Below the pieces are notes generated by a model, which was not told the DNA's origin, ran no database searches, and saw only the letters and a program-made list of their open reading frames with translations. 46,668 nucleotides of DNA. Source: Butyrivibrio sp. Its GTDB lineage: Bacteria > Bacillota > Clostridia > Lachnospirales > Lachnospiraceae. The translations under genes and the position numbers were made by a program. The stretch spans positions 1 through 46,668 of the forward strand of contig JAMPEU010000021.1 in assembly GCA_023664865.1 (NCBI GenBank), in the 5' to 3' direction. Positions 16,766-24,342 of the stretch are shown in pieces; the first letter of the stretch is position 1, and every line of letters begins with the position of its first letter.

Positions 16766-17380
16766 ATGCGGTTTAGTGATATAAAAGTAGGATACATTTA
16801 TAATGTAATTTTTGATCTGGTTCGGGATTGTGAGTTTGATGGCAAGCATTTGGCGGTGGTATTAAAGAGGAATAACGATAAAGCAACATTTATTGTTATG
16901 CCACTTACGAGTGTACCTAATGGAGTCGGTGTGAATAAAATAAAATTAGGAGAGATAAATAGTTTGCCATCTTCATTAAAAAATAATGATACATATGCAG
17001 TATATAATCAGGTTAGAACAGTTAATGCAAATAGATTTATTGCATTAAAAGAAGGTAGTGCAGTAAAGGAATGTCAGATGGAAAAGCGTATTTTCCATAA
17101 ATTGCTATTTTTAGGTCTTCGAGAGATGGTATATAGTATTCCGCAAGATGAAAGGATTGAAATCTTAAAATGTGCTTATGAAGCTGAGTTAATATCAAAG
17201 GCAGAGGATATAGCGTATCAAATTGTAAAGTTAAGGAAAGATGAAAGTTCCAATAAAGAACAAATTGATGAATTGTTAGTACAGATTAGGGAGACAATAA
17301 AGGGCGTAACATATTCTTTAGATAAGCAGCTTGTTAAGGATGGTATTGATGCAATTTTTAATGAGGCAAAAAATTTGTAA
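16766..17380 (+). CDS. PemK/MazF-like endoribonuclease toxin family protein, no antitoxin seen
   Basis: This 204-residue protein has a PemK/MazF-like N-terminal domain (about residues 1-110). Recognisable parts are HLAVVLKRNNDKATFIVMPLTS, the loop before GVNKIKLGEINSLP, and the strand-turn AVYNQVRTVNANRFI. MazF toxins are usually about 110 residues, so the C-terminal 90-residue helical extension (about 115-204) is unusual; it could bind a partner or neutralise the toxin in cis. No antitoxin-like ORF is next to it. Base composition is clearly more AT-rich than rlmD just upstream, consistent with recent acquisition. Confidence 0.75.
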   Translation: MRFSDIKVGYIYNVIFDLVRDCEFDGKHLAVVLKRNNDKATFIVMPLTSVPNGVGVNKIKLGEINSLPSSLKNNDTYAVYNQVRTVNANRFIALKEGSAVKECQMEKRIFHKLLFLGLREMVYSIPQDERIEILKCAYEAELISKAEDIAYQIVKLRKDESSNKEQIDELLVQIRETIKGVTYSLDKQLVKDGIDAIFNEAKNL

Positions 17381-17386
17381 TTTTTC

Positions 17387-17415
17387 TTGTATCTTTGAAA
17401 GGGATATGTTAAAAT
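17387..17415 (+). promoter_or_regulatory. Possible sigma-A promoter for a small RNA
   Basis: TTGTAT and TAAAAT are separated by 17 bases, just after the toxin stop codon. The -35 match is modest. Confidence 0.35.
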
Positions 17416-17421
17416 CTAATC

Positions 17422-17506
17422 AAGAAAAGAGCGAGATGCTCTGCTTAAGAATTTAGGGTATAGACTCCCAACCAAGAAGAAGCAGGTCGTGCAAGGCCTG
17501 CTTTTT
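17422..17506 (+). ncRNA. Candidate small RNA ending in an intrinsic terminator
   Basis: Downstream of the possible promoter lie an AGAGC/GCTCT hairpin, a short GGG/CCC hairpin and then a strong terminator stem with a T run. There is no ORF with a convincing ribosome binding site in this segment. The whole would be an RNA of about 85 bases. It could equally be the 3' untranslated region and terminator of the toxin gene. I do not recognise the sequence. Confidence 0.3.
17482..17506 (+). terminator. Intrinsic terminator
   Basis: The stem GCAGGTC/GGCCTGC (17482-17488 with 17495-17501, one G.T pair) has a six-base loop and is followed by TTTTT. Confidence 0.7.
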
Positions 17507-17583
17507 GCATGGGGTGGTAAATTACAAGTATATACTAAAAAGAACATTAGGATTATGAAACGGAGATTATCAAGGTAAGCTAA

Positions 17584-17903
17584 GGAGACGAAAATAGAAG
17601 TGTAATCGGAAAGCATGTAAGAGATATTTTCAAAGAAGGTGAATTGCAGAAAGAAACAGTATGGGCAAAATTTGCCTATACTGTTTCGGACGGAAAAGTT
17701 TATGACGTTGATTTTTATAACCTTGACGTCATTATTTCTGTCGGCTACCGTGTTAAATCTCAGCGTGGCGTTCAGTTTAGAATTTGGGCTATAATATACT
17801 GAAAGAATACATGAAAAATGGTTCAGGTTTGGTAAGCCACGAACAGGCAATCGAAAAAGCGAAGTCTGAATATAGAAAATATCAAAAGAAGTTATGCTTT
17901 TAA
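17584..17903 (+). pseudogene. Decayed RhuM-family gene
   Basis: Two frames together encode fragments of a RhuM-type protein. Bases 17584-17802 give NRSVIGKHVRDIFKEGELQ through the conserved VDFYNLDVIISVGYRVKSQR and GVQFRIWA, then stop. One base appears lost at 17791-17792, and the next frame (17793-17903) continues NILKEYMKNG, then jumps to SHEQAIEKAKSEYRKYQ and stops. Intact family members are several hundred residues long, so the N-terminus, middle and C-terminus have been deleted. An in-frame stop (17581-17583) also precedes the first fragment. RhuM genes are common on genomic islands, and this is probably the relic of one. Confidence 0.8.
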
Positions 17904-17935
17904 CAAGAAGGACTTTTTAAAGAGGAGCAGTACTT

Positions 17936-18487
17936 ATGGAATTCCAAATTGAAATAATAGAAGGCCACGACACATCATCATATTTTTGGTTCCGGCCTGT
18001 TATTCTTAAAGAAAAAGGAAAAATATTATATGATGAAGTTGTTGAGCTGGAAGAAGAAATTTCGATAGAGGAAGGAGATGTAGAGTGCTTTCTTTCATAT
18101 TTTCTTTATAAATATTTTGATAAAAATCTTACTTACAATAAAAGGCGATATGAACAAGGTATGGGCTATATAAGCAACTTTGAATGGTATCTCACACATA
18201 ATTTTTATACATATGATGTGCTGGCAGAAATGATAAAAGAGATTGATGAGGTTGCTGCCCTATTGGAATCAGATTATAATAATCCGCGATTAGATGATAT
18301 AAAAAAGAACTTTTCAATTTTTTATATGTGCGCTCAAAATGACATAGATTATATCAACCATGATAATACAGCCATTCAGAAACATGTTTCCGTTGTAATA
18401 GATTTCTATCGCCGTTTCACCAAGCGGATTGCTGCAATGATGGAGAATAATAAGAATACAAAAGTAATATCAATTATGGGTCCATAA
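17936..18487 (+). CDS. Unknown acidic protein in the accessory island
   Basis: This 183-residue protein has a good ribosome binding site (GAGGAG) and an intact frame. It is rich in Tyr, Phe, Asp and Glu, has no membrane segment and no signal peptide, and shows no motif I recognise. The N-terminal 60 residues look beta-rich (MEFQIEIIEGHDTSSYFWF) and the rest helical. The AT-rich composition matches the neighbouring toxin and RhuM relic. Placement in such an island would suit an immunity or accessory protein, but that is speculation. Confidence 0.65.
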   Translation: MEFQIEIIEGHDTSSYFWFRPVILKEKGKILYDEVVELEEEISIEEGDVECFLSYFLYKYFDKNLTYNKRRYEQGMGYISNFEWYLTHNFYTYDVLAEMIKEIDEVAALLESDYNNPRLDDIKKNFSIFYMCAQNDIDYINHDNTAIQKHVSVVIDFYRRFTKRIAAMMENNKNTKVISIMGP

Positions 18488-18529
18488 GGTGGAGAGCAGG
18501 TTTATTATTCCAAATCACATGGCAATAAA

Positions 18530-19345
18530 TTATTCATTGGCACTCTTAGGCGAGCTGCCGAAATATTTTACATACGAACGGTAAAATGTTGAATAATCTC
18601 CAAATCCACACTTGTCTGCTGCATATTGCGCTGAATCTCCCCTGCGGATTTTTTCCTTTGCTGCCGTAAGTCGTTTTATTGTAATGTATTCCCAGGGAGC
18701 AGCACCCGTGGCTTGCTTGAAAATCCTACTGAACTGAGACGTGCTGAGAAAAAATTTTTCTGCAAGCAGCGGTACGGAGATTTCTTCAAACAAATTAGCG
18801 TTTACATATGCAACAATCTTTTCCGAAAGGCTTTGAGGTTCTCTATATTCTTCCGATTCTTTTTTGATATATGCATTGTTTATGATGTCAAGCAGTGTAA
18901 TAAGGCTTGTCATGGTTTTCAGCCTTTTTCCATAATCATCTTCGTTGTTTCGGCACATGTCATAAAAGATTTTTTCAAGCTGAATTTTATCTAACGCATA
19001 AAAATTGCCCCGCCCGAGAGGACGTTCAAAAAATGCTTTTAAAAGCCTGTGTTCAGGGTCAATGCAATCAAGTGTTGATACCGAAAAATTTAGCGCATAG
19101 CGCTCATATATGCCGCCGCCCATGATGTGCGTCCTGTGGGATTCGGCGGGGCGCATTATTAAGAGATTTCCCGATTCAAGAGGATATCTTGTGCCTTCCA
19201 CAAGGTATTCTGCATTTCCGGATACGAAATAAAATATCTCACAGTATTCGTGAACGTGCATGGTAAAATCTTTATCGTCGGGCTTATTGCTGATGGCATA
19301 TCGTGTGTATAAGTCTTTTGAATAGAACTCCTGCAGAATATCCAT
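18530..19345 (-). CDS. AraC family transcriptional regulator
   Basis: This 271-residue protein has an N-terminal cupin ligand-binding domain (about residues 10-130, with HVHEYCEIFYFVSGNAEY) and two C-terminal helix-turn-helix motifs (about 175-270, with LAEKFFLSTSQFSRIFKQAT and CGFGDYSTFYRSYVKYFG). The chosen start follows AGGAG; the in-frame region upstream contains the promoter and is not coding. It is divergent from the isomerase and oxidoreductase genes and is probably their activator, responding to the sugar they process. Confidence 0.93.
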   Translation of the reverse strand: MDILQEFYSKDLYTRYAISNKPDDKDFTMHVHEYCEIFYFVSGNAEYLVEGTRYPLESGNLLIMRPAESHRTHIMGGGIYERYALNFSVSTLDCIDPEHRLLKAFFERPLGRGNFYALDKIQLEKIFYDMCRNNEDDYGKRLKTMTSLITLLDIINNAYIKKESEEYREPQSLSEKIVAYVNANLFEEISVPLLAEKFFLSTSQFSRIFKQATGAAPWEYITIKRLTAAKEKIRRGDSAQYAADKCGFGDYSTFYRSYVKYFGSSPKSANE

Positions 19346-19374
19346 AAATATTTCTCCTGGAATAATTTTATACC

Positions 19375-19403
19375 AGTATAATGTAATATGCATGAATTTG
19401 CAA
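19375..19403 (-). promoter_or_regulatory. Predicted promoter of the AraC regulator gene
   Basis: On the minus strand TTGCAA and TATACT are separated by 17 bases, about 30 bases before the start codon. Confidence 0.6.
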
Positions 19404-19425
19404 TATATAATGCCTGAATTGATGA

Positions 19426-19454
19426 TTGAAATGCAAATTATTCTAACATATACT
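19426..19454 (+). promoter_or_regulatory. Predicted promoter of the isomerase-oxidoreductase pair
   Basis: TTGAAA and TATACT are separated by 17 bases. Copies of TGCAA lie around it (19398-19403, 19432-19436, 19457-19461) and could be regulator sites. Confidence 0.6.
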
Positions 19455-19485
19455 AATTGCAACATAAATTTAAGGAGGGATTTTT

Positions 19486-20307
19486 ATGAAATTCAAACTT
19501 GCGGCATTTGCCGATGAGGCGGACGGAAATCTTGATAAACAAATTTCCGCAATGATTGAAAACAATATAGAGTACCTTGAGATTAGGGGTGTGGACGGTG
19601 AAAATATTGCTGATATTTCGACGCAAAAGGCTCAGGAGATACATAAAAAGCTGACTGACTCAGGATTGTCTGTATGGTCTGTGGGTTCTCCTTATGGAAA
19701 AATCGGAATAGGGGACGATTTTGCTCCACATCTTGAAAAATTCAAGCGTGGGATTGAACTTGCCAATATTTTAGGCGCTAAGCACATGCGAATTTTCAGC
19801 TTTTATGTTCCAAGCGGCAATGCCGACAGTTATGCCGAGGAGGTAATGTCGCATATGGATAAATTCCTTGCATCGGCAAGGGGCAGCGGCGTTATTTTAT
19901 GCCACGAAAATGAAAAGGGAATTTATGGTGATATTGCCACGCGGTGCGCAGAAATACATAAAAATTTTCCGGAGATAAAAGCGGTTTTCGACCCGGCAAA
20001 TTTCATTCAATGTGGACAGGATACAAAAGCGGCTTGGGAAATTCTCTTCCCATATGTTGAGTATATGCACATAAAGGACGCTCTGAATGACGGTTCGGTA
20101 GTTCCTGCGGGAAAAGGCATGGGGAATATACCTTTTCTGCTTGAAAATTATAATGGGAAAGTGCTTACTATCGAGCCCCATTTATCAGTGTTTTCCGGTT
20201 TTGAGAATTTGGAGCGGGATAATGAAAACGTACATAGAAAATACTGCTACGCAACTTCGAGAGAAGCTTTTGATGCAGCGGTTTCAGCCTTAAAAGAATT
20301 ACTTTAA
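19486..20307 (+). CDS. Sugar phosphate isomerase/epimerase family (TIM barrel)
   Basis: This 273-residue protein belongs to the xylose isomerase-like TIM barrel group. The barrel motifs include LEIRGVDGENIADI near the N-terminus, ILCHENEKGIYGD (metal-ligand Glu), AVFDPANFIQCG (Asp) and YMHIKDALNDGSVVPAGKG (His and Asp). C-terminal LTIEPHLSVFSGFE supplies a last Glu. Such enzymes isomerise or epimerise sugars, inositols or keto acids. An AAGGAGG site precedes the start. The Gfo/Idh oxidoreductase follows after 14 bases, so the two probably act on one substrate. Confidence 0.88.
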   Translation: MKFKLAAFADEADGNLDKQISAMIENNIEYLEIRGVDGENIADISTQKAQEIHKKLTDSGLSVWSVGSPYGKIGIGDDFAPHLEKFKRGIELANILGAKHMRIFSFYVPSGNADSYAEEVMSHMDKFLASARGSGVILCHENEKGIYGDIATRCAEIHKNFPEIKAVFDPANFIQCGQDTKAAWEILFPYVEYMHIKDALNDGSVVPAGKGMGNIPFLLENYNGKVLTIEPHLSVFSGFENLERDNENVHRKYCYATSREAFDAAVSALKELL

Positions 20308-20321
20308 AAGGAGTGTTCATT

Positions 20322-21443
20322 ATGGAGAAAATTCGTCTTGGAATAATTGGTGTTGGAAATATGGGCAGTGGACATTTGCAGAATGTCATTGATGGGAAAT
20401 GCCCGAAGGTCAAGGTTACGGCTGTTGCCGATACTGACCCGCAAAAGCTTGAAAACGCACGAAAAAAGCTGCCTACTTTGGCTTGCTTTGATAATATGGA
20501 AAAAATGCTGGACAGTGGTCTTATTGATGCTGCGCTTATTACAGTGCCTCATTACGACCATCCAGCCTGTGCGATAGAATGTTTTAAAAGGGGTATTCAT
20601 GTTCTGATAGAAAAACCAGCAGGCGTATATGCGCGACAGGTTCGGGAAATGAACGAGGCTGCCGAGAAATCTGGAGTAAAATTCGGTATAATGTTCAATC
20701 AACGCACCAATCCGATATACAAAAAGGCTCGTGAAATAGTGCAAAGCGGCATGCTGGGAAAGCCTAAAAGATTGGTTTGGATCGTAACAGACTGGTATCG
20801 TACACAGGCATATTATGATTCAGGAAGCTGGCGTGCCACATGGAATGGAGAAGGTGGCGGAGTGCTGTTAAATCAAGCACCTCACAATCTTGATTTATGG
20901 CAATGGATATTCGGTATGCCCAAAAGGATAAGGGCATTCTGTGCTGTGGGAAAATATCATAACATTGGCGTTGAAGACGATGTTACGATTTATGGAGAAT
21001 ACGAAAATGGTGCAACTGCAGTGTTTATTTCCACAACAGGGGAAACTCCGGGAACTAACCGTCTTGAAATTTCGGGTGATTTGGGCAAGCTCGTCCTTGA
21101 AAATGGGAAGTTGAAATGGTGGAAGCTTGCAGTGCCTGAACGTGAATTTTGTTTTACATCAAAGGAAGGATTTTCCTGTCCTGAAACGGAATATAAGGAA
21201 TATTCTGAGGCGGCGCCCGACGGACATTCAACTGTCCTTGAGGCTTTTGCAGAGGCTATTCTTGATGGAACGGAGCTTATTGCGGACGGTCGCGAAGGTC
21301 TTAATTCTCTGTCAATCTCAAATGCTGCGTATTTGTCCTCATGGACAGGAGATTGGGCGGAAATTCCCACCGATGAAAAGTTATTTGAGCGGTATTTTAC
21401 GGAGTTGTGCAGAAATGAAAATATTAAAATAAATAAACCATAG
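20322..21443 (+). CDS. Gfo/Idh/MocA family NAD(P)-dependent oxidoreductase
   Basis: This 373-residue protein has an N-terminal Rossmann fold (LGIIGVGNMGSGHLQNV) and the conserved EKPAG motif (HVLIEKPAGVYARQ) with the catalytic lysine. The C-terminal substrate domain contains GGGVLLNQAPHNLDLWQW with the conserved His. The family oxidises or reduces sugars and their derivatives. The ATG preceded by AAAGGAG is preferred over a GTG nine bases upstream. It is the second gene of a pair controlled by the divergent AraC regulator. Confidence 0.93.
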   Translation: MEKIRLGIIGVGNMGSGHLQNVIDGKCPKVKVTAVADTDPQKLENARKKLPTLACFDNMEKMLDSGLIDAALITVPHYDHPACAIECFKRGIHVLIEKPAGVYARQVREMNEAAEKSGVKFGIMFNQRTNPIYKKAREIVQSGMLGKPKRLVWIVTDWYRTQAYYDSGSWRATWNGEGGGVLLNQAPHNLDLWQWIFGMPKRIRAFCAVGKYHNIGVEDDVTIYGEYENGATAVFISTTGETPGTNRLEISGDLGKLVLENGKLKWWKLAVPEREFCFTSKEGFSCPETEYKEYSEAAPDGHSTVLEAFAEAILDGTELIADGREGLNSLSISNAAYLSSWTGDWAEIPTDEKLFERYFTELCRNENIKINKP

Positions 21444-21477
21444 TAAATGCCCTTAACCTAAATGGTTTCACCTACTA

Positions 21478-21507
21478 TTGACTTATAATCCATTTTAAAT
21501 GTACAAT
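21478..21507 (+). promoter_or_regulatory. Predicted sigma-A promoter of the YhfC-like gene
   Basis: TTGACT and TACAAT are separated by 18 bases, about 25 bases before the chosen start. Confidence 0.6.
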
Positions 21508-21532
21508 GAATGTATTGTGGGAGGTAAATCAA

Positions 21533-22351
21533 ATGGAATATGAAATGATAAGCAGTTCAACCATGATGGTCTTTGTACTTATGACTTTAATAGGGATTAC
21601 GGTTCCAATGTTCATTGTATTGTTTTGGAAATTAAGAACGAAACAGCCCATAATGATTATACTCGTCGGTGCGGTAACATTTTTCGTGTCTGCGATTATC
21701 CTTGAGTCTATACCGAAACTTATCCTGCTTCAACCCACTAATCCGATTGGGCTGTTTATAACGTCAAGTCCGATTCTAAGCTCAATAATTGCGGCTCTCC
21801 TTGCGGGTATTTTTGAAGAAACCGGAAGGTTTGTCGCATATAAGTTTATTCTTAAAAAATATGACGATAAAAAGACGGCAATCAGTTACGGCATAGGGCA
21901 TGGCGGATTTGAAGCAATGTACGTGCTGACCTTAACCGGAATACAGTATATGGCGTATGCCCTCATAATTAATGAGGGGGAGTTCGGAACTATCGTAAGT
22001 CAGGTTGCGGCGACTGCGCCGGAACAGGTTGAAGCAATAAAAGCGCTTCCCGCTTCGATTGCGGCGACGGGTTTTCCGATGCTGATTATTTCCGTGATGG
22101 AGCGGTTCAGTGCGATTCTCATACATATAGCATGTTCAATTATTGTATTTAAGGCGGTTAAAGAAAAAGATAAAATATGGCTTTACCCCGTGGCTATAGT
22201 ATTACATTCTATGATAGACATTATAGCAGCGGCATACCAGATGGGGCTTATAACTAATATAATTATTGTAGAATTATGTATTATGTTATATGCGGTTGCG
22301 CTTTTTATAGTCTGCATGAAAAAAATATATTGGGAAACCGAGACGGATTAA
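21533..22351 (+). CDS. YhfC family intramembrane metalloprotease-like protein
   Basis: This 272-residue protein is strongly hydrophobic with about seven membrane segments. It contains EETGRF, GIGHGGFEA and VLHSMIDI, in membrane-embedded positions, which resemble the Glu-Glu, His and His sites of CAAX-protease-like (CPBP/ABI-related) membrane proteases. YhfC members are assigned to this group on such motifs; the substrate is unknown. The start used has GGGAGG upstream; an ATG 27 bases earlier overlaps the -10 region and is unlikely. It has its own promoter and is followed by a lipoprotein gene. Confidence 0.85.
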   Translation: MEYEMISSSTMMVFVLMTLIGITVPMFIVLFWKLRTKQPIMIILVGAVTFFVSAIILESIPKLILLQPTNPIGLFITSSPILSSIIAALLAGIFEETGRFVAYKFILKKYDDKKTAISYGIGHGGFEAMYVLTLTGIQYMAYALIINEGEFGTIVSQVAATAPEQVEAIKALPASIAATGFPMLIISVMERFSAILIHIACSIIVFKAVKEKDKIWLYPVAIVLHSMIDIIAAAYQMGLITNIIIVELCIMLYAVALFIVCMKKIYWETETD

Positions 22352-22396
22352 ATAAGTCTGTGATATAAAATAGTTAGTCGAAACCGAAGGGAGATA

Positions 22397-23461
22397 ATGG
22401 GAGTGAAAAAATATGCCATAATAACAGCTCTTTTAATTAGTCTTTTGCTGGGCGGATGTGGAGATATACAAAACACAGAGAATAAAGCCGGAGACTTAGC
22501 GGAAGTAAATGCCGCCGCAAATGAAATATCTGTAAATAATGCAACAATAAATGAAACAGCTGCAAATGGCGCAAATATAAACAATGCAGCCATAGGTGAA
22601 ACAGGCGCAGGCAACATATCTGAAATACCAGAGAAAGATTTGGAAAATGATACAGTCGCTGCCGTAGTGCAAAACGGTCCCTACGGACAGCTTTCTTTGT
22701 CAATGCCTGCGGACTGGACGGCTGCAGCCTGTCCGATGGACAGCGACAGTCTTCTCTCATATGGTATGTACGGAATACGTTTTTATCCCAAAGATGTAAA
22801 TGAGGGTTGTATCGAACTTTTCTATACAGACTCATTTGGCGTCTGCGGGACAGGTCTTTATAGTGAGAAAACGGTTATTGCAGGAAAAGACGCGAGAATC
22901 GGAACTTATGACGGTCTTGAGTATTGGGATTTTATTTCCTTTGCAGTTGATGAAGGGAATGTTATCGCGATGACTCACTCGGTAGAGGACTGGTGGAGTG
23001 AATACGACGCTCAGGTATTGGAGATTTTAGATACAATGTCCTTTGATGAGACAATAAAAGAAGGCGGGGCTTATGTTTACAGCAGGGATTCCGAGGCGGA
23101 GCAAATTGCCCTGATGCTTTCCTTAAAAAACATATCTTCTACGGGTGCAACTCTTGTCTTTAACCAATATGATAAAGAAGCGTCCGATGGTACACTGCAG
23201 TTTGGCGACGATTATGTCCTTGAACAATTAAAAGACGGGGAATGGGAAGAAGTTCCCGTCATAGTAGAAGGTAATTACACCTTTCATCAGGTCGCTTATT
23301 CTATTGCGCCGGACTCCGAAACAGAGAAAGAGTTAGACTGGAAATGGTTTTATGGTGAACTTGCACCGGGAAACTACCGGATTAAGAAGACGGTTGATGA
23401 TTTCCGAGAAACCGGAGACTTTGATATATATACAATCTATGCAGAATTTATTCTGACTTAA
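22397..23461 (+). CDS. Lipoprotein with Asn/Ala-rich linker and Ig-like C-terminal domain
   Basis: This 354-residue protein has a lipoprotein signal (LISLLLGGC, lipidated Cys21). An Asn/Ala/Glu-rich low-complexity linker (about residues 23-80) would act as a spacer. A middle domain follows (about 85-215), then a C-terminal beta-rich domain (about 225-354) ending GELAPGNYRIKKTVDDF, which resembles the bacterial Ig-like domains of Clostridia lipoproteins. The function is unknown; it is probably exposed on the outer face of the membrane. It lies 45 bases after the YhfC-like gene. Confidence 0.75.
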   Translation: MGVKKYAIITALLISLLLGGCGDIQNTENKAGDLAEVNAAANEISVNNATINETAANGANINNAAIGETGAGNISEIPEKDLENDTVAAVVQNGPYGQLSLSMPADWTAAACPMDSDSLLSYGMYGIRFYPKDVNEGCIELFYTDSFGVCGTGLYSEKTVIAGKDARIGTYDGLEYWDFISFAVDEGNVIAMTHSVEDWWSEYDAQVLEILDTMSFDETIKEGGAYVYSRDSEAEQIALMLSLKNISSTGATLVFNQYDKEASDGTLQFGDDYVLEQLKDGEWEEVPVIVEGNYTFHQVAYSIAPDSETEKELDWKWFYGELAPGNYRIKKTVDDFRETGDFDIYTIYAEFILT

Positions 23462-23498
23462 GAGTAGCTTTAAAAGACAATTCAATATGAGGTATAAA

Positions 23499-24305
23499 AT
23501 GGCGGTTAAAGAATACGATGCAAGAATATTGCTTTTTGACTTAGACGGCACTTTGCTAAGAGACGATAAAACATTATCACAATATACTTTAGAAGTTATT
23601 TCCAAATGTAAGGAGGGTGGATACTTAATTGGCATTTCTACATCAAGGGGCGAGCAGAACTGTCTTAAATTTTTAAAGGAATTGAAGCCGGACATTCTTA
23701 TTTCCAGCGGCGGGGCATTAGTACGGGCAGACGAAAAAATTGTCTGTTCGTCTTCTTTTTCAGCGGCAGAGACAAAAAGCTTTATTGAAACAGCAAGAAA
23801 TGTATGCGGTGCGGATTGTGAAATTACGGTTGATACATTAGACGCTCATTATTGGAATTATAAAATCGATCCGAAAGAGCAGGATAAAAGCTGGGGAGAG
23901 AGCATATATACGGATTTTGCAGATTTTGAACACGAGGCTTTGAAGATATGTGTTGAGATACCCAGGTCCGACATGGCGCGGAAATTATGTGAACATTTTT
24001 CGGAACTTGACAGTAAACGTTTTTCAGACGGTGACTGGTATAAGTTTACGAAGAGCGGGATTACAAAGGAAAAAGCGATATTGGCAGTTTGTGAGGCGTA
24101 CCGCGCGGACGTATCGGAAATAATTGCTTTTGGAGACGATTATGCAGATATAGGTATGTTAAAATTGTCTGGTATCGGGGTAGCGATGGGCAATGCCATA
24201 CAAGAGGTCAAGGATATCGCTGATGCCATAACACTCTCAAACGATGAAGACGGCGTAGCCGCCTATTTGGAAAAATTTTTGGTAGATGGCAGGAATATTT
24301 TGTGA
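23499..24305 (+). CDS. HAD superfamily hydrolase (Cof type)
   Basis: This 268-residue protein has HAD motif I (LLFDLDGTLLRDD, nucleophile and acid-base Asp), motif II (ISTSRG), a cap domain typical of Cof-type sugar phosphatases, motif III lysine (GITKEKAI) and motif IV (IIAFGDDYADIGMLK). It probably dephosphorylates a sugar phosphate or similar metabolite. The start chosen has GAGG six bases upstream, in preference to an ATG 12 bases earlier. It precedes the receiver-alarmone synthetase gene by 37 bases and is probably cotranscribed with it. Confidence 0.9.
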   Translation: MAVKEYDARILLFDLDGTLLRDDKTLSQYTLEVISKCKEGGYLIGISTSRGEQNCLKFLKELKPDILISSGGALVRADEKIVCSSSFSAAETKSFIETARNVCGADCEITVDTLDAHYWNYKIDPKEQDKSWGESIYTDFADFEHEALKICVEIPRSDMARKLCEHFSELDSKRFSDGDWYKFTKSGITKEKAILAVCEAYRADVSEIIAFGDDYADIGMLKLSGIGVAMGNAIQEVKDIADAITLSNDEDGVAAYLEKFLVDGRNIL

Positions 24306-24342
24306 TAATATATATCTGAAATTATTGCAAGAGGTGTTAAAA

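Noticed and set aside
17387-17560. A T-box or known riboswitch leader
   Set aside because: There is no T-box consensus or recognised aptamer core, and the following gene is a relic.
17416-17850. Minus-strand 144-codon ORF
   Set aside because: It runs antisense through the terminator and RhuM relic and shows no protein-like features.
19346-19465. Upstream extension of the AraC regulator
   Set aside because: The segment contains the predicted promoter and the AGGAG site of the downstream start.
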